DNA from: Jiangella ureilytica
GTDB lineage: Bacteria; Actinomycetota; Actinomycetes; Jiangellales; Jiangellaceae
Direction of reading: 5' to 3'
DNA length: 64,000 nt
Assembly: GCF_004348545.1 (NCBI RefSeq)
Contig: NZ_SMKL01000033.1
Location: 1 to 64,000, forward strand
The number at the start of each line of letters is the position of its first letter. Within the stretch, counting starts at the first letter, position 1. The translations under genes were made by a program, and so were the position numbers. Under the pieces are notes generated by a model that saw nothing but the letters and a program-made list of their open reading frames with translations, was not told where the DNA came from and searched no databases. Below, piece after piece: positions 16,645-24,707 of this stretch.

Positions 16645-19043
16645 GCCTCCCCGCACTGGCCCGACACCGGGCCGGTGACGTCGACGTTCTCGAGCACCGG
16701 CTCGGGGTCGTTGCCGGAGCAGGCCAGCGGGCCGATGACGGTCGTGTCGACGATCCACACCCCGCCGACGCTGCCGACCACCGACACCGGGCCGGTCACC
16801 GTCACACCGTCGAGGACGACGCCGCCGGCGCCGACCGCGCGCACCGGGCCGCGGACCGAGGAGTCCTCGGCGACGAGCACCGCACCCGGGCTGACCTGCA
16901 CCGGGCCGATGACGCTGGCGCCGTCGAGGCAGGTGGTCCCGGACGGGACGGTGAGCGGGCCTGCGTGCGGGCCGGTCACCGTGACGTCGCAGACCGGTTG
17001 CGGCCGCAGCGAGAAGTTCCACCGGTACAGTGCGGCGCCGCGGGCGTAGTAGAGGTTGCCGGCCTCGTCGGCGGCCAGCGAGCCCACGCCGGACGACGCG
17101 AGCTCGGTCGTCGCCCAGGTGGACGGGTCGACCCGCCACAGGCTGCCGGAGCTGGTGACGTAGAGATAGCCGTCGTCGCGGAAGTACAGGTGCCGGTCGT
17201 GGCCGTACATGCTGGTGCTGCGCGGGAACAGCCGCTCGGCCCGGGTGACGGCGCGCGTGTGCGGGTCGTAGGTGAACAGCGTCCCGTCCGAGACACCCCA
17301 CAGCGTGCCGTCGTCGTCGAAGGTCAGCCCGTTGACCGCGCGGCCGCCCGGCACCGGCACCTGGCGGTGCAGGACGTCGCCGGTGGCGGGGTCGGCGACG
17401 AACAACTCCGCCTCGGTGGCCACCGGGTCGATGCCGTAGCCGCCGTTGACCGACGTGCCGCCGTACAGCAGCCCGTCGCGCTCGGCCAGCGACACCACGC
17501 TCTGGTCCGGCACGACGTGGCGGTGCGTCACGACCTCGCCCGTCGCCGGGTCCCACAGGCTCAGCGCGCCGCCGAGCCGGCCGGACTTCGGCACGCTGCC
17601 GACCGCGAGCAGGTCACCGACCTGCGCGAACGCCTGCGGACGGTCCTGTTCGTCCGCGATGACGGCGGCCGGTCCCGGGTTGGTGCCCACGCTCCACGGC
17701 TTCGTCGTGTCGAAGTCCAGCAGGCCCGCACTCGGGTACCGCCCGAACACGAGGTGGTCGCCGTAGGTGCCGAACCCCTCGATCTGCCCGGCGCCGGCCA
17801 GCAGCGTCGTCGTGCCGGTGGCGGGGTCGAACCGGGCCATGCCGGGCGGCGACAGGAACGCGCCCACGTACACGGCGCCGTCCGGCCCGGACCCCAGCGT
17901 GGTGATGGTGTTCGGGGCGCCCTGCAGGTCGGCCTCGCCGATGTAGCGGGTCTTCCTCGTCTGCGGATTCCAGGCGTAGATGCGCCCGTAGTAGTAGGTC
18001 ATGACGAGCGTCAGGCCCGGGAAGTCGGAGTGGTCGAGGTCGGCCCAGGCCCAGCTTCCGGGGAACGCGTTGGGCGCCCAGCCGATCGGCGCGTAGGTGT
18101 GGGTGTCGAGGTCGTAGGCGACGATGCCCTGCGAGGCGATGCGGAAGTAGACGTACCTCCCGGACGGGTCCGGCGCCGACATGGCGCGGCCGGAGATGCC
18201 CGGCACGATGTTCACGAAGTCGCCACTGCCGGTGTCGTAGACCAGCAGGTCGTTCGACGGCTGCACGCGCAGCAGCAGGTACTCGCGGGCCAGCGTCATG
18301 TCGTAGACCACCTCGTGGGTGGCGTACTGATCCGGCAGCGCGACCTGGGTGAACTCCCCCGTCGCGCGGTCGAAGCGGGTCAGCCGGGCGCGGGGCTGGG
18401 TGCCGACCCAGACACCGTCGGCGTCCGCCTCGAGCGTGCGGGCGTAGGTCTCCCCCGGCACCGCCTGGCCGTGGTCGACGAACGCGCCGGTGGCCGGGTC
18501 GAACGAGAACAGCCTGCCGCCTGGGTAGGTGCCGCCGTAGACGATGCCGTCCGGCGCGGCGTCGAGCCGCCAGATCCCCTCACCGGGATACGGCACGCCC
18601 AGCGCCGTCACCGCGTCGTCGCCGGGTTTCCAGGAGTACAGCTGGCCCTCGGTCATGCCGAAGTAGACGGTGCCGTCAGCGACGCTGAACGTGCTGGCCC
18701 AGCTGTTGACGCCGGCCGGCAGCCGCTCGGCGAACACCACCTCGCCGCTGCGCACGTCGGTCACCTGGAACATGCCCGGGGTCTCCTCGTTGCCCGCGGT
18801 CACCCAGTACGCCTGCGGCCGGCCCTCGGCGTCTACCCCCTGGGACTGTTCCTGCGACAGCACCCGGCCCTCGATCGGGTACCCGAGGGACTCCTCGGCC
18901 CCGACGACCGGCGCCGGCGCGCTGGACGCCGGCGCACTGGACGTCGGAGCCGGATCGGTCCGCGCCTGCGCCACCGGCACCGTCAGCGACAGCACGAGTG
19001 CGGCGGCGACGGCAGCCAGCGGTGATCGGTGCAGCCTCGTCAC
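16641..19043 (-). CDS. Secreted beta-propeller protein with C-terminal disulfide-framed repeat domain (propeller A)
   Basis: An 800-residue exported protein. The signal peptide ends near VAQARTDPAP and a low-complexity Ser/Ala/Pro linker follows (about 33-47). The propeller region has repeats such as GIVYGGTYPGGRLFSFDP and GAVYVGAFLSPPGMARFDP. The C-terminal repeat domain has the same four-Cys layout as propellers B and C (CDVTV, TTCLDGA, CSGND, GQC). There is no catalytic motif I can identify. It is the first gene of the operon propeller A - propeller B - DHDPS-like enzyme. The GTG at 19043 has a strong AGGAGG ribosome site a few bases upstream. Confidence 0.86.
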   Translation of the reverse strand: MTRLHRSPLAAVAAALVLSLTVPVAQARTDPAPTSSAPASSAPAPVVGAEESLGYPIEGRVLSQEQSQGVDAEGRPQAYWVTAGNEETPGMFQVTDVRSGEVVFAERLPAGVNSWASTFSVADGTVYFGMTEGQLYSWKPGDDAVTALGVPYPGEGIWRLDAAPDGIVYGGTYPGGRLFSFDPATGAFVDHGQAVPGETYARTLEADADGVWVGTQPRARLTRFDRATGEFTQVALPDQYATHEVVYDMTLAREYLLLRVQPSNDLLVYDTGSGDFVNIVPGISGRAMSAPDPSGRYVYFRIASQGIVAYDLDTHTYAPIGWAPNAFPGSWAWADLDHSDFPGLTLVMTYYYGRIYAWNPQTRKTRYIGEADLQGAPNTITTLGSGPDGAVYVGAFLSPPGMARFDPATGTTTLLAGAGQIEGFGTYGDHLVFGRYPSAGLLDFDTTKPWSVGTNPGPAAVIADEQDRPQAFAQVGDLLAVGSVPKSGRLGGALSLWDPATGEVVTHRHVVPDQSVVSLAERDGLLYGGTSVNGGYGIDPVATEAELFVADPATGDVLHRQVPVPGGRAVNGLTFDDDGTLWGVSDGTLFTYDPHTRAVTRAERLFPRSTSMYGHDRHLYFRDDGYLYVTSSGSLWRVDPSTWATTELASSGVGSLAADEAGNLYYARGAALYRWNFSLRPQPVCDVTVTGPHAGPLTVPSGTTCLDGASVIGPVQVSPGAVLVAEDSSVRGPVRAVGAGGVVLDGVTVTGPVSVVGSVGGVWIVDTTVIGPLACSGNDPEPVLENVDVTGPVSGQCGEA

Positions 19044-19092
19044 GACATCCTCCTCGAGAGGGGTTCATTTCGGCCTGGCCCGTTAGGCGGTC

Positions 19093-19122
19093 ATCCTGGC
19101 AGCCGTTCGCTCGCCAGGGCAA
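19093..19122 (-). promoter_or_regulatory. Promoter of the propeller A-B-aldolase operon
   Basis: Reading leftward: -35 TTGCCC (19122-19117), an 18-bp spacer, then -10 CAGGAT (19098-19093), matching housekeeping-type actinobacterial promoters. The predicted transcription start lies about 40 bp upstream of the GTG at 19043. It mirrors the rightward promoter of propeller C, which uses the same -35 and spacer length. Confidence 0.5.
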
Positions 19123-19142
19123 GAGATCACGGAATTTCGGTC

Positions 19143-19172
19143 TTGCCCGATATCCGCCGGTGCCGCTAGCCT
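19143..19172 (+). promoter_or_regulatory. Promoter of propeller C
   Basis: Reading rightward: -35 TTGCCC (19143-19148), an 18-bp spacer, then -10 TAGCCT (19167-19172). The ATG at 19215 lies about 36 bp beyond the predicted transcription start, behind a GGAGG ribosome site. The 20-bp gap to the leftward promoter would allow one regulator to act on both. Confidence 0.5.
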
Positions 19173-19214
19173 CCGGTGGCAACCCCCCCCGTCCGCCATC
19201 TCGGAGGTCCCCCG

Positions 19215-21593
19215 ATGAGAGCGCTCCTGTCCGGATCGGCCGTCCTCGTGCTCGCCCTCGGCACCGCCGCGGCCGCGCCCGCCGAGGAGGTCGTGGACGC
19301 GTCACCGCCGGGTGAGGTCACCTCTCTCGGCACGCCGCTGCAGGACGTGCTGCTGATCGGCGGCACGCTCGGCGCCGGGCCGGACGGCTCGCCGGTCCTG
19401 TGGAGCGCGTCGTCCGGCGCGCCCGCCCACCTGAACGCCGTCGACCCCGCCACGGGCGAGGCGGTGGCGCGGTTCGACCTGACGGGGGCGGGCGGCTCGT
19501 GGGCCGTCGACGCCGGTGCGGACGGCTCGGTGTACGTCGGGACCTACGGCGCCGCCGGCCTCTACCGCTGGACGGCGGCGGGCGGCGTCGAGGCGCTCGG
19601 CAACCCGGTTCCGGGAGAGACCTTCGTCTGGGACGTCACCGTCGCCGACGACGGCCAGGTCTACGGCGGCACCTCGCCCGGCGGGAAGCTGTTCGGCTAC
19701 GACCCCGGCACCGGCGCGTTCCGCGACTACGGCCGGCTCTCCCCCACGCACGCCTACGTGCGCAGCGTCGCCGTGCACGGCGACACGATCTTCGCCGGCA
19801 CCGAGAACCCGGCCGCGCTGTTCGCCGTCGACCGCGTCACCGGCGGCCGCACGGCACTGCCGCTGCCCGACGGCCTCGACGTCTCGACCGCCTGGGCGTA
19901 CGACGTCGACGTCGCCGGCGACCACCTGTACGTCCGGTTCGGGTCGGCGTCGCCGAGCCCTCTCTACGTCTGGGACATCGCGGCCGGCCAGTGGGTGGAC
20001 AGCATCGCGACGGCGCACGGGCTGGAGCCGTCGCCCCCGGACGAGGAGGGCCGCGTCTACCTGATCGTGGCCGGCGAGTTGGTCCGCTACGACCCCCGCG
20101 ACGGCAGCATGGTGGGCACCGACATGCCGTTCATCGGCCGGGTGGCCAACACCCGCGGCATCGGCTGGGCCGAACTGGGGCTGCCCGACTACCCCGGCAG
20201 CAGCATCGTCGGACTGCTCTGGCGCGGGCTGATGTTCCGCTACAACCCGACCACCGGAGCGCAGTCGTTCGTCCAGACCACCATCGAGGGCGAGCCGATC
20301 GACATCACCGCGCTCAGCGAGGGCCCGGACGGGCGGGTCTACGCCGGCGGCTTCCTCAACGGCGGCTTCGCGGCCGTCGACCCGGACACCGGCGTCCGCG
20401 AGGAGTTCCACACGTTCTCGCAGAGCGAGGCGATGACCACGCACGACGGGCGGCTCTACATCGGCGCCTACCCCGACGCGCGGGTGTACTCCTACGACCC
20501 GGCGCTGCCGTGGCACAGCCCGGAGTACTCGCCCTCGCCCGAGCCCGGGGCCGTCGACAACCCCGCGCGGCTGTTCGACTTCAAGGCCGACCGGCAGATC
20601 CGGCCGCGGGCACTGGTCTCGGCCGGCGACCACCTGGCGGTCGGCACCATGCCCGACCTCGGCGAGCTGGGCGGCGTCTTCGCGCTGTACGACGCGGCCG
20701 GCGGCGAGCTGGTGCACGCCGAGCGCGACCTCATCGACGACGAGAGCATCGTGGCGCTGGCCTACCGCGACGGCGTCGTCTACGGCGCCACCAGCATCTA
20801 CGGCGGGCAGAGCGCCACGCCGCCGACCCAGCCGGAGGCCACCGTCTTCGCCTGGTCGGTGGCCGAGCGGCGGCTGCTGTGGGAGCTGCACCCGTCACCG
20901 GGCAAGCCGTCGATCCCGGCGCTGGCCTTCGACGACACCGGCCGGCTGTGGGGGCTCTCCGGCACCGATCTGTTCGCCGTCGACGTCGCCTCCGCTTCGG
21001 TCGTGGAGCGGGTGGGCCTGGGCTCGAGCGCCAGCAGCTCCGGCGACCTCGTGCTCAACCCGGCCGACGGGCTGCTGTACGCGTCGCCGGCCGGATCCCG
21101 CCTGGTCAGCGTCGATCCGTCGGCGCTGACCGTCGAGGAGCTGTGGACCGGGACGGCGTCGCACCTGGCCGCGCACAGCAGCGGCGACGTGTACATCGGG
21201 TCCGGCGACGAGCTGCTGCGCTACCGCCCGGCCTGCACGACCGCCGTCACCGGGACCCATCGCGGCGCGCTGACCGCGTCGACGGGCACGCTCTGCCTCG
21301 ACGACGCCACCGTGCTCGGCTCGATCACCGTCACCGGCGGCGCGGGCCTGCGCATCGACGGCGGCTCCGTCTTCGGGTCGGTGACGGCCGACGGCGCCTC
21401 GCCGGTGGTCATCGACGGTGTGACGGTGCGCGGCGCGGTGACGCTGACCAACGGGCCGGCGCCGGCCGCCGTCATCTCCGGGTCGACCATCCTCGGGTCG
21501 CTGGACTGCTCGGGCAACGCCGAGCCGCCGACCGACGACGGCGTCGAGAACCGGATCCGCGGTGCGCGGACGGGGCAGTGTGCGACGCTGTGA
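19215..21593 (+). CDS. Secreted beta-propeller protein with C-terminal disulfide-framed repeat domain (propeller C)
   Basis: A 792-residue exported protein, clearly paralogous to propellers A and B in the opposite direction. The signal peptide (LLSGSAVLVLALGTAAAA) is followed by propeller blades such as GSVYVGTYGAAGLYRWTA and GQVYGGTSPGGKLFGYDP. The C-terminal repeat domain again has four cysteines (ACTTAV, TLCLDDA, DCSGNA, GQCATL). The ATG at 19215 is preferred over an in-frame start 39 bp upstream because it directly precedes the signal peptide and follows GGAGG. Downstream lie an epimerase and thyX on the same strand. The function is unknown. Confidence 0.86.
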   Translation: MRALLSGSAVLVLALGTAAAAPAEEVVDASPPGEVTSLGTPLQDVLLIGGTLGAGPDGSPVLWSASSGAPAHLNAVDPATGEAVARFDLTGAGGSWAVDAGADGSVYVGTYGAAGLYRWTAAGGVEALGNPVPGETFVWDVTVADDGQVYGGTSPGGKLFGYDPGTGAFRDYGRLSPTHAYVRSVAVHGDTIFAGTENPAALFAVDRVTGGRTALPLPDGLDVSTAWAYDVDVAGDHLYVRFGSASPSPLYVWDIAAGQWVDSIATAHGLEPSPPDEEGRVYLIVAGELVRYDPRDGSMVGTDMPFIGRVANTRGIGWAELGLPDYPGSSIVGLLWRGLMFRYNPTTGAQSFVQTTIEGEPIDITALSEGPDGRVYAGGFLNGGFAAVDPDTGVREEFHTFSQSEAMTTHDGRLYIGAYPDARVYSYDPALPWHSPEYSPSPEPGAVDNPARLFDFKADRQIRPRALVSAGDHLAVGTMPDLGELGGVFALYDAAGGELVHAERDLIDDESIVALAYRDGVVYGATSIYGGQSATPPTQPEATVFAWSVAERRLLWELHPSPGKPSIPALAFDDTGRLWGLSGTDLFAVDVASASVVERVGLGSSASSSGDLVLNPADGLLYASPAGSRLVSVDPSALTVEELWTGTASHLAAHSSGDVYIGSGDELLRYRPACTTAVTGTHRGALTASTGTLCLDDATVLGSITVTGGAGLRIDGGSVFGSVTADGASPVVIDGVTVRGAVTLTNGPAPAAVISGSTILGSLDCSGNAEPPTDDGVENRIRGARTGQCATL

Positions 21594-21622
21594 CCGGAGG
21601 CAGAGGCGGGAGGAGCGGCGGC

Positions 21623-22375
21623 ATGCACGTCCTGGTCATCGGCGGAGCCGGCATGGTCGGCAGCAACGTGGTTCCCCACCTGGCCCAACGGCACACCGTC
21701 CGGGTGCTCGACCCGCGCCCGGTCGAGGACGAGGGCGTCGAGTCGGTGGCCGGCGACGCCCGCTCCCCCGACGACGTCGCCGCCGCCCTCGAGGGCATCG
21801 ACGGCGTCGTGCACATGGCCGCCGCCGTCCCGCGGGCCCACGGCTACGACCCGGTCGCGAACGGGCTGGCGTTCGAGGTGAACGTCGGCTCACTGCACCT
21901 CGCGATGTCGCTGGCGGCGGCGGCCGACGTGCGGTCGTTCGTGCACATCAGCACGATGTCGGTCTTCGAGGAGTATGCGCAGCGCCCCGTCGACGCCACG
22001 GCGGCGCCCGACGCCGTCGCCGTCTATGGGCTGACGAAGCGGCTCGGCGAGCAGGTCGTGGCGGCGCTGTCCCCGTCGCTCGGGCTGCCGGCCTGCTCGC
22101 TGCGGCTGATCTTCCCGACGCCCGACGACGACTGGCCACTCTGGCGCTCGCCCGAGGGCTTCGCGCCGCGGGCCATGCACATGCGCGACGGCAGCGGCGC
22201 CCGGATCCCGCCGCTGGCCGCCGCCGACCTGGCGGCCGCGATCGACCGCGCGCTCGAGTGGTCGGGGCCGTACCGGCCGTTCACCGTCACAGCCGACGTG
22301 ACCGGTGTCTCCGTCGTCCCCGACGACACGCAGGCCGTCCTGGGGTGGGCGCCGGCTCGAGTGCTGGCACACTGA
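21623..22375 (+). CDS. NAD(P)-dependent epimerase/dehydratase (extended SDR)
   Basis: A 250-residue Rossmann enzyme. The dinucleotide motif GGAGMVGSN is at the N-terminus, HISTMSVF supplies the catalytic Ser region and YGLTK the catalytic Tyr/Lys pair, so the active site is complete. Size and motifs fit sugar-nucleotide epimerases or uronate-type dehydrogenases. It starts 29 bp after propeller C behind a GGGAGGAG ribosome site and is probably in the same transcript. It may act on the product bound by the propeller proteins, which is an inference from position only. Confidence 0.85.
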   Translation: MHVLVIGGAGMVGSNVVPHLAQRHTVRVLDPRPVEDEGVESVAGDARSPDDVAAALEGIDGVVHMAAAVPRAHGYDPVANGLAFEVNVGSLHLAMSLAAAADVRSFVHISTMSVFEEYAQRPVDATAAPDAVAVYGLTKRLGEQVVAALSPSLGLPACSLRLIFPTPDDDWPLWRSPEGFAPRAMHMRDGSGARIPPLAAADLAAAIDRALEWSGPYRPFTVTADVTGVSVVPDDTQAVLGWAPARVLAH

Positions 22376-22379
22376 ACAC

Positions 22380-23165
22380 GTGCGCACAGTAGAGCCGGAA
22401 GTCCACCTCATCGCCCGTCCCGACTTCGACTACGACGAGGTCGCGACCTACCTGAAGGACGTCGGCGGCGAGAACTGGCTGGAACGGGTCGACCGCGGCG
22501 ACCTCGACGACGCGCAGAACCTCGCCGAGTTCGCCGGGCGCATGTGCTATCGCTCGTGGGAGCCGGGGCTGAACCCGAACGTCAGCCGCATCCGCACCGA
22601 CCAGACCGAGTACCTGCGCAACATCCTGGCCAGCGCGCACGGCTCGGTGCTCGAGCACGTCAACTTCTCCTTCGTGCTGCACAACGTCAGCAGGGTCGCC
22701 ACCCACGAGCTGGTCCGGCACCGCGCCGGCGTCGCCGTCTCGCAGGAGTCGCTGCGCTTCGTCCGCCTCGACGACCTCCCCTTCTGGTTCCCCGGCTGGG
22801 CCCGCGAGGATCCCGAGCTCATGGAGCGGGCGACCGCGCTGCTCACCCAGATGGAGGAGTTCCAGCACTGGATGGCCGGCCACTTCGGCCTCGACGACGA
22901 AGGCGTGAAGTTCGGCGAGAAGAAGCACAAGACGTCGTTCATGCGCCGCTTCGCCCCCGAGGGCGTCGGCACCGGCATGGTGTGGACGGCGAACGTGCGC
23001 ACCCTGCGCCACGTCATCGAGAACCGCACCGCTCCGGGCGCCGAGGAGGAGATCCGCCTCATCCTCGGCAAGGTCGGCGACCTCATGGTCAAGGAGGCGC
23101 CCGCCCTGTTCGGCGACTACACCGTCGAGGACGGCGCCTGGATCCCCGGCTGGCGCAAGGTCTGA
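22380..23165 (+). CDS. thyX: Flavin-dependent thymidylate synthase, divergent clade
   Basis: Makes dTMP from dUMP with FAD, NADPH and methylene-tetrahydrofolate. The 261-residue protein has ThyX hallmarks: LAEFAGRMCYRSW, LEHVNFSFVL, VATHELVRHR and, near the C-terminus, WTANVRTLRHVIENR. The signature RHRxxSxNExSxRY is altered: residues 113-127 read RHRAGVAVSQESLRF, one residue longer than in Mycobacterium tuberculosis ThyX and with Phe instead of the last Tyr. The GTG at 22380 follows the epimerase stop by 4 bp. Whether the longer loop keeps the reaction is not clear from sequence. Confidence 0.85.
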   Translation: MRTVEPEVHLIARPDFDYDEVATYLKDVGGENWLERVDRGDLDDAQNLAEFAGRMCYRSWEPGLNPNVSRIRTDQTEYLRNILASAHGSVLEHVNFSFVLHNVSRVATHELVRHRAGVAVSQESLRFVRLDDLPFWFPGWAREDPELMERATALLTQMEEFQHWMAGHFGLDDEGVKFGEKKHKTSFMRRFAPEGVGTGMVWTANVRTLRHVIENRTAPGAEEEIRLILGKVGDLMVKEAPALFGDYTVEDGAWIPGWRKV

Positions 23166-23173
23166 CTGCCTTG

Positions 23174-23263
23174 GAAATGATCACGTTCACTACGGCTACC
23201 CGAGCGTCACCACGGTTGCAGGCGTAGTGCGACACGGGATCTCGTAGTGAACGTGATCATTTC
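23174..23263. repeat. Perfect 21-bp inverted repeat between convergent genes
   Basis: Arms at 23174-23194 and 23243-23263 are exact reverse complements (starting GAAATGATCACG), separated by 48 bp. The loop holds an extra copy of the inner heptamer CGTAGTG at 23223-23229, which can pair with the left arm in an alternative fold. It sits between the thyX stop and the stop of the amidohydrolase on the other strand. It could be a bidirectional terminator, but the loop is long for that. A dispersed palindromic repeat is also possible. Confidence 0.8.
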
Positions 23264-23271
23264 GGGCTCAT

Positions 23272-23997
23272 TCAGAGCCGGAAGACCTCGGTGGCGTTGC
23301 GCCACATCACCAGCTCCTCCTCCGCGGCGCTCAGCCCGGCCGCGCGGACGGCGCCGAGCGTCACGGCCGGGTGGATGAGGGTCGAGTCGCTGCCGAACAT
23401 CAGCCGCTGCGGGCCCACGCGGTCCAGCACCCAGCGGATCCGGCCGGCCGCGGGCGTCGACCAGCAGGGCTCGAACCAGAGCCGGTCGGTGCGCTCGGCG
23501 GCCGACGGTGTCAGCTGCCAGGCCGGCCCGCCGAGGTGGGCGGCGACCACCCGGACACCGTCGACCCGGGCGACGACGTCGGCGAGGCCGACGAGCTCGT
23601 CGCCCCAGGTGTGCACGAGGACGGGCAGGTCGCGCGACGCCAGCAGCGCCAGCGCGTCGGCCATCGCCGCCGACCCGCCGGGCGAGCCGGCGTAGTGGGT
23701 GTGGATCTTGGCGCCCACGAACAGGCCCGTCGGCAGCAGCTCGTCCAGCTGCCGCGCGGCGAGCGACAGGTCGCGCGGGTCGACGACCAGCAGGCCGCGC
23801 AGCCGCGGGCCGGCCGCCCGTAGCACCGGAACCAGCGCCGGGTTGCCGGTCAGCGGGTCGTAGACCACCGCCTCGACCGCGGACACCAGCTGGACGTCGA
23901 TGCCGCACCGGTCCATGACCCGCAGGTTCGCCGCGGCGTCGGCGACGTGGGTGCTGAAGAACCACGGGCCCCAGTGGCCGTGCACGTCGATGATCAC
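23272..23997 (-). CDS. Metal-dependent amidohydrolase-fold enzyme with intact site (module 1)
   Basis: A 241-residue TIM-barrel hydrolase of the amidohydrolase_2 type. The metal and catalytic residues are all visible: HxH in IIDVHGHWG, His in VLVHTWGDE, His in VVAAHLGGPAW and Asp in RLMFGSDSTL. Relatives hydrolyse lactones, decarboxylate aromatic acids or open amide rings; the substrate here is unknown. The GTG at 23997 overlaps the preceding gene, a degenerate homologue, by 4 bp. With the DegT gene upstream this forms a three-gene unit that recurs at 29671-32344. Confidence 0.86.
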   Translation of the reverse strand: MIIDVHGHWGPWFFSTHVADAAANLRVMDRCGIDVQLVSAVEAVVYDPLTGNPALVPVLRAAGPRLRGLLVVDPRDLSLAARQLDELLPTGLFVGAKIHTHYAGSPGGSAAMADALALLASRDLPVLVHTWGDELVGLADVVARVDGVRVVAAHLGGPAWQLTPSAAERTDRLWFEPCWSTPAAGRIRWVLDRVGPQRLMFGSDSTLIHPAVTLGAVRAAGLSAAEEELVMWRNATEVFRL

Positions 23998-24707
23998 GTC
24001 GTCACCTCCGGTCCCAGCAGCCGCCGCAGGTTGCCGCCGGTGACGAGGTCTCGCTGCGGCGCCGTCAGGTCCGCCGCCGCCAGCCGGTCGACCACGGCGG
24101 CCGCCTCGAACCAGCCCGGGCGGCTGCCGAACACCAGCCGCTCGGCGCCGGCCCACGCACAGACGAGCTCCCAGCCGTCGACGTCGCCGAGCAGCCGGGT
24201 CGACGCGTGGAAGCCGGGCTCGTCGCCGGCCAGCAGCACGAAGTCGCCCAGGTGGTAGAAGTGCGCGTCGAGGAAGACGACGGTGGCGCCGAGCCCGGCC
24301 AGCACGGGACCGACGACCCGGACGTCGCCCTCGGCGAGCAGGAGCAGGCCGGCCGACGCCGCCGCGCGCGCCACGGCACGCAACCCTGGCGCCGTCGCCG
24401 GGACGCCCTGCCGGCCCGGCGCCAGCCGCACGGCTCGCACCCCCAGTTCGGCGGCCCGTGCGACCTCCGCGAGCGCCGTCAGCGGATCGCGCAGGTCGAC
24501 CCCCGCGACCGGCTGCCAGCCGTGCTCGGCGGCGACGAGACGGGCCTCGTCGTTGCCGCTCGGCGCGTCGAACAGCAGCGCCCGCAGCGACGTGACCAGC
24601 CCGCCGCCGATCCCCAGCCCGGCGAGCCCGCCGGCCAGCGCGGCGCCGTCGACCCGCGTCCCGACGGCGATGTCGCGGCCGATCAGGAGGTCGCAGTCGA
24701 GGATCAC
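23994..24707 (-). CDS. Amidohydrolase-like protein lacking the metal site (module 1 partner)
   Basis: A 237-residue protein with the same length and strand pattern as the neighbour, but the metal ligands are gone. The N-terminal DxHxHxG position reads DCDLLIG. The FGSD aspartate is replaced by Arg in RLVFGSRPG. The barrel histidines are not found at the expected places (LLAEGDV, VVFLDAHFYH). It may be a catalytically dead partner that builds a heteromer with the intact enzyme. The GTG at 24707 overlaps the DegT stop by 4 bp and overlaps the next gene by 4 bp, so the three are translationally coupled. Confidence 0.75.
   Translation of the reverse strand: MILDCDLLIGRDIAVGTRVDGAALAGGLAGLGIGGGLVTSLRALLFDAPSGNDEARLVAAEHGWQPVAGVDLRDPLTALAEVARAAELGVRAVRLAPGRQGVPATAPGLRAVARAAASAGLLLLAEGDVRVVGPVLAGLGATVVFLDAHFYHLGDFVLLAGDEPGFHASTRLLGDVDGWELVCAWAGAERLVFGSRPGWFEAAAVVDRLAAADLTAPQRDLVTGGNLRRLLGPEVTT

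Noticed and set aside
19400-22375. A 991-codon plus-strand frame covering propeller C and the epimerase
   Set aside because: Its upstream part is a shifted reading of propeller C, full of Arg/Gly. Only the final 250 residues are real, and these are the epimerase itself from 21623.
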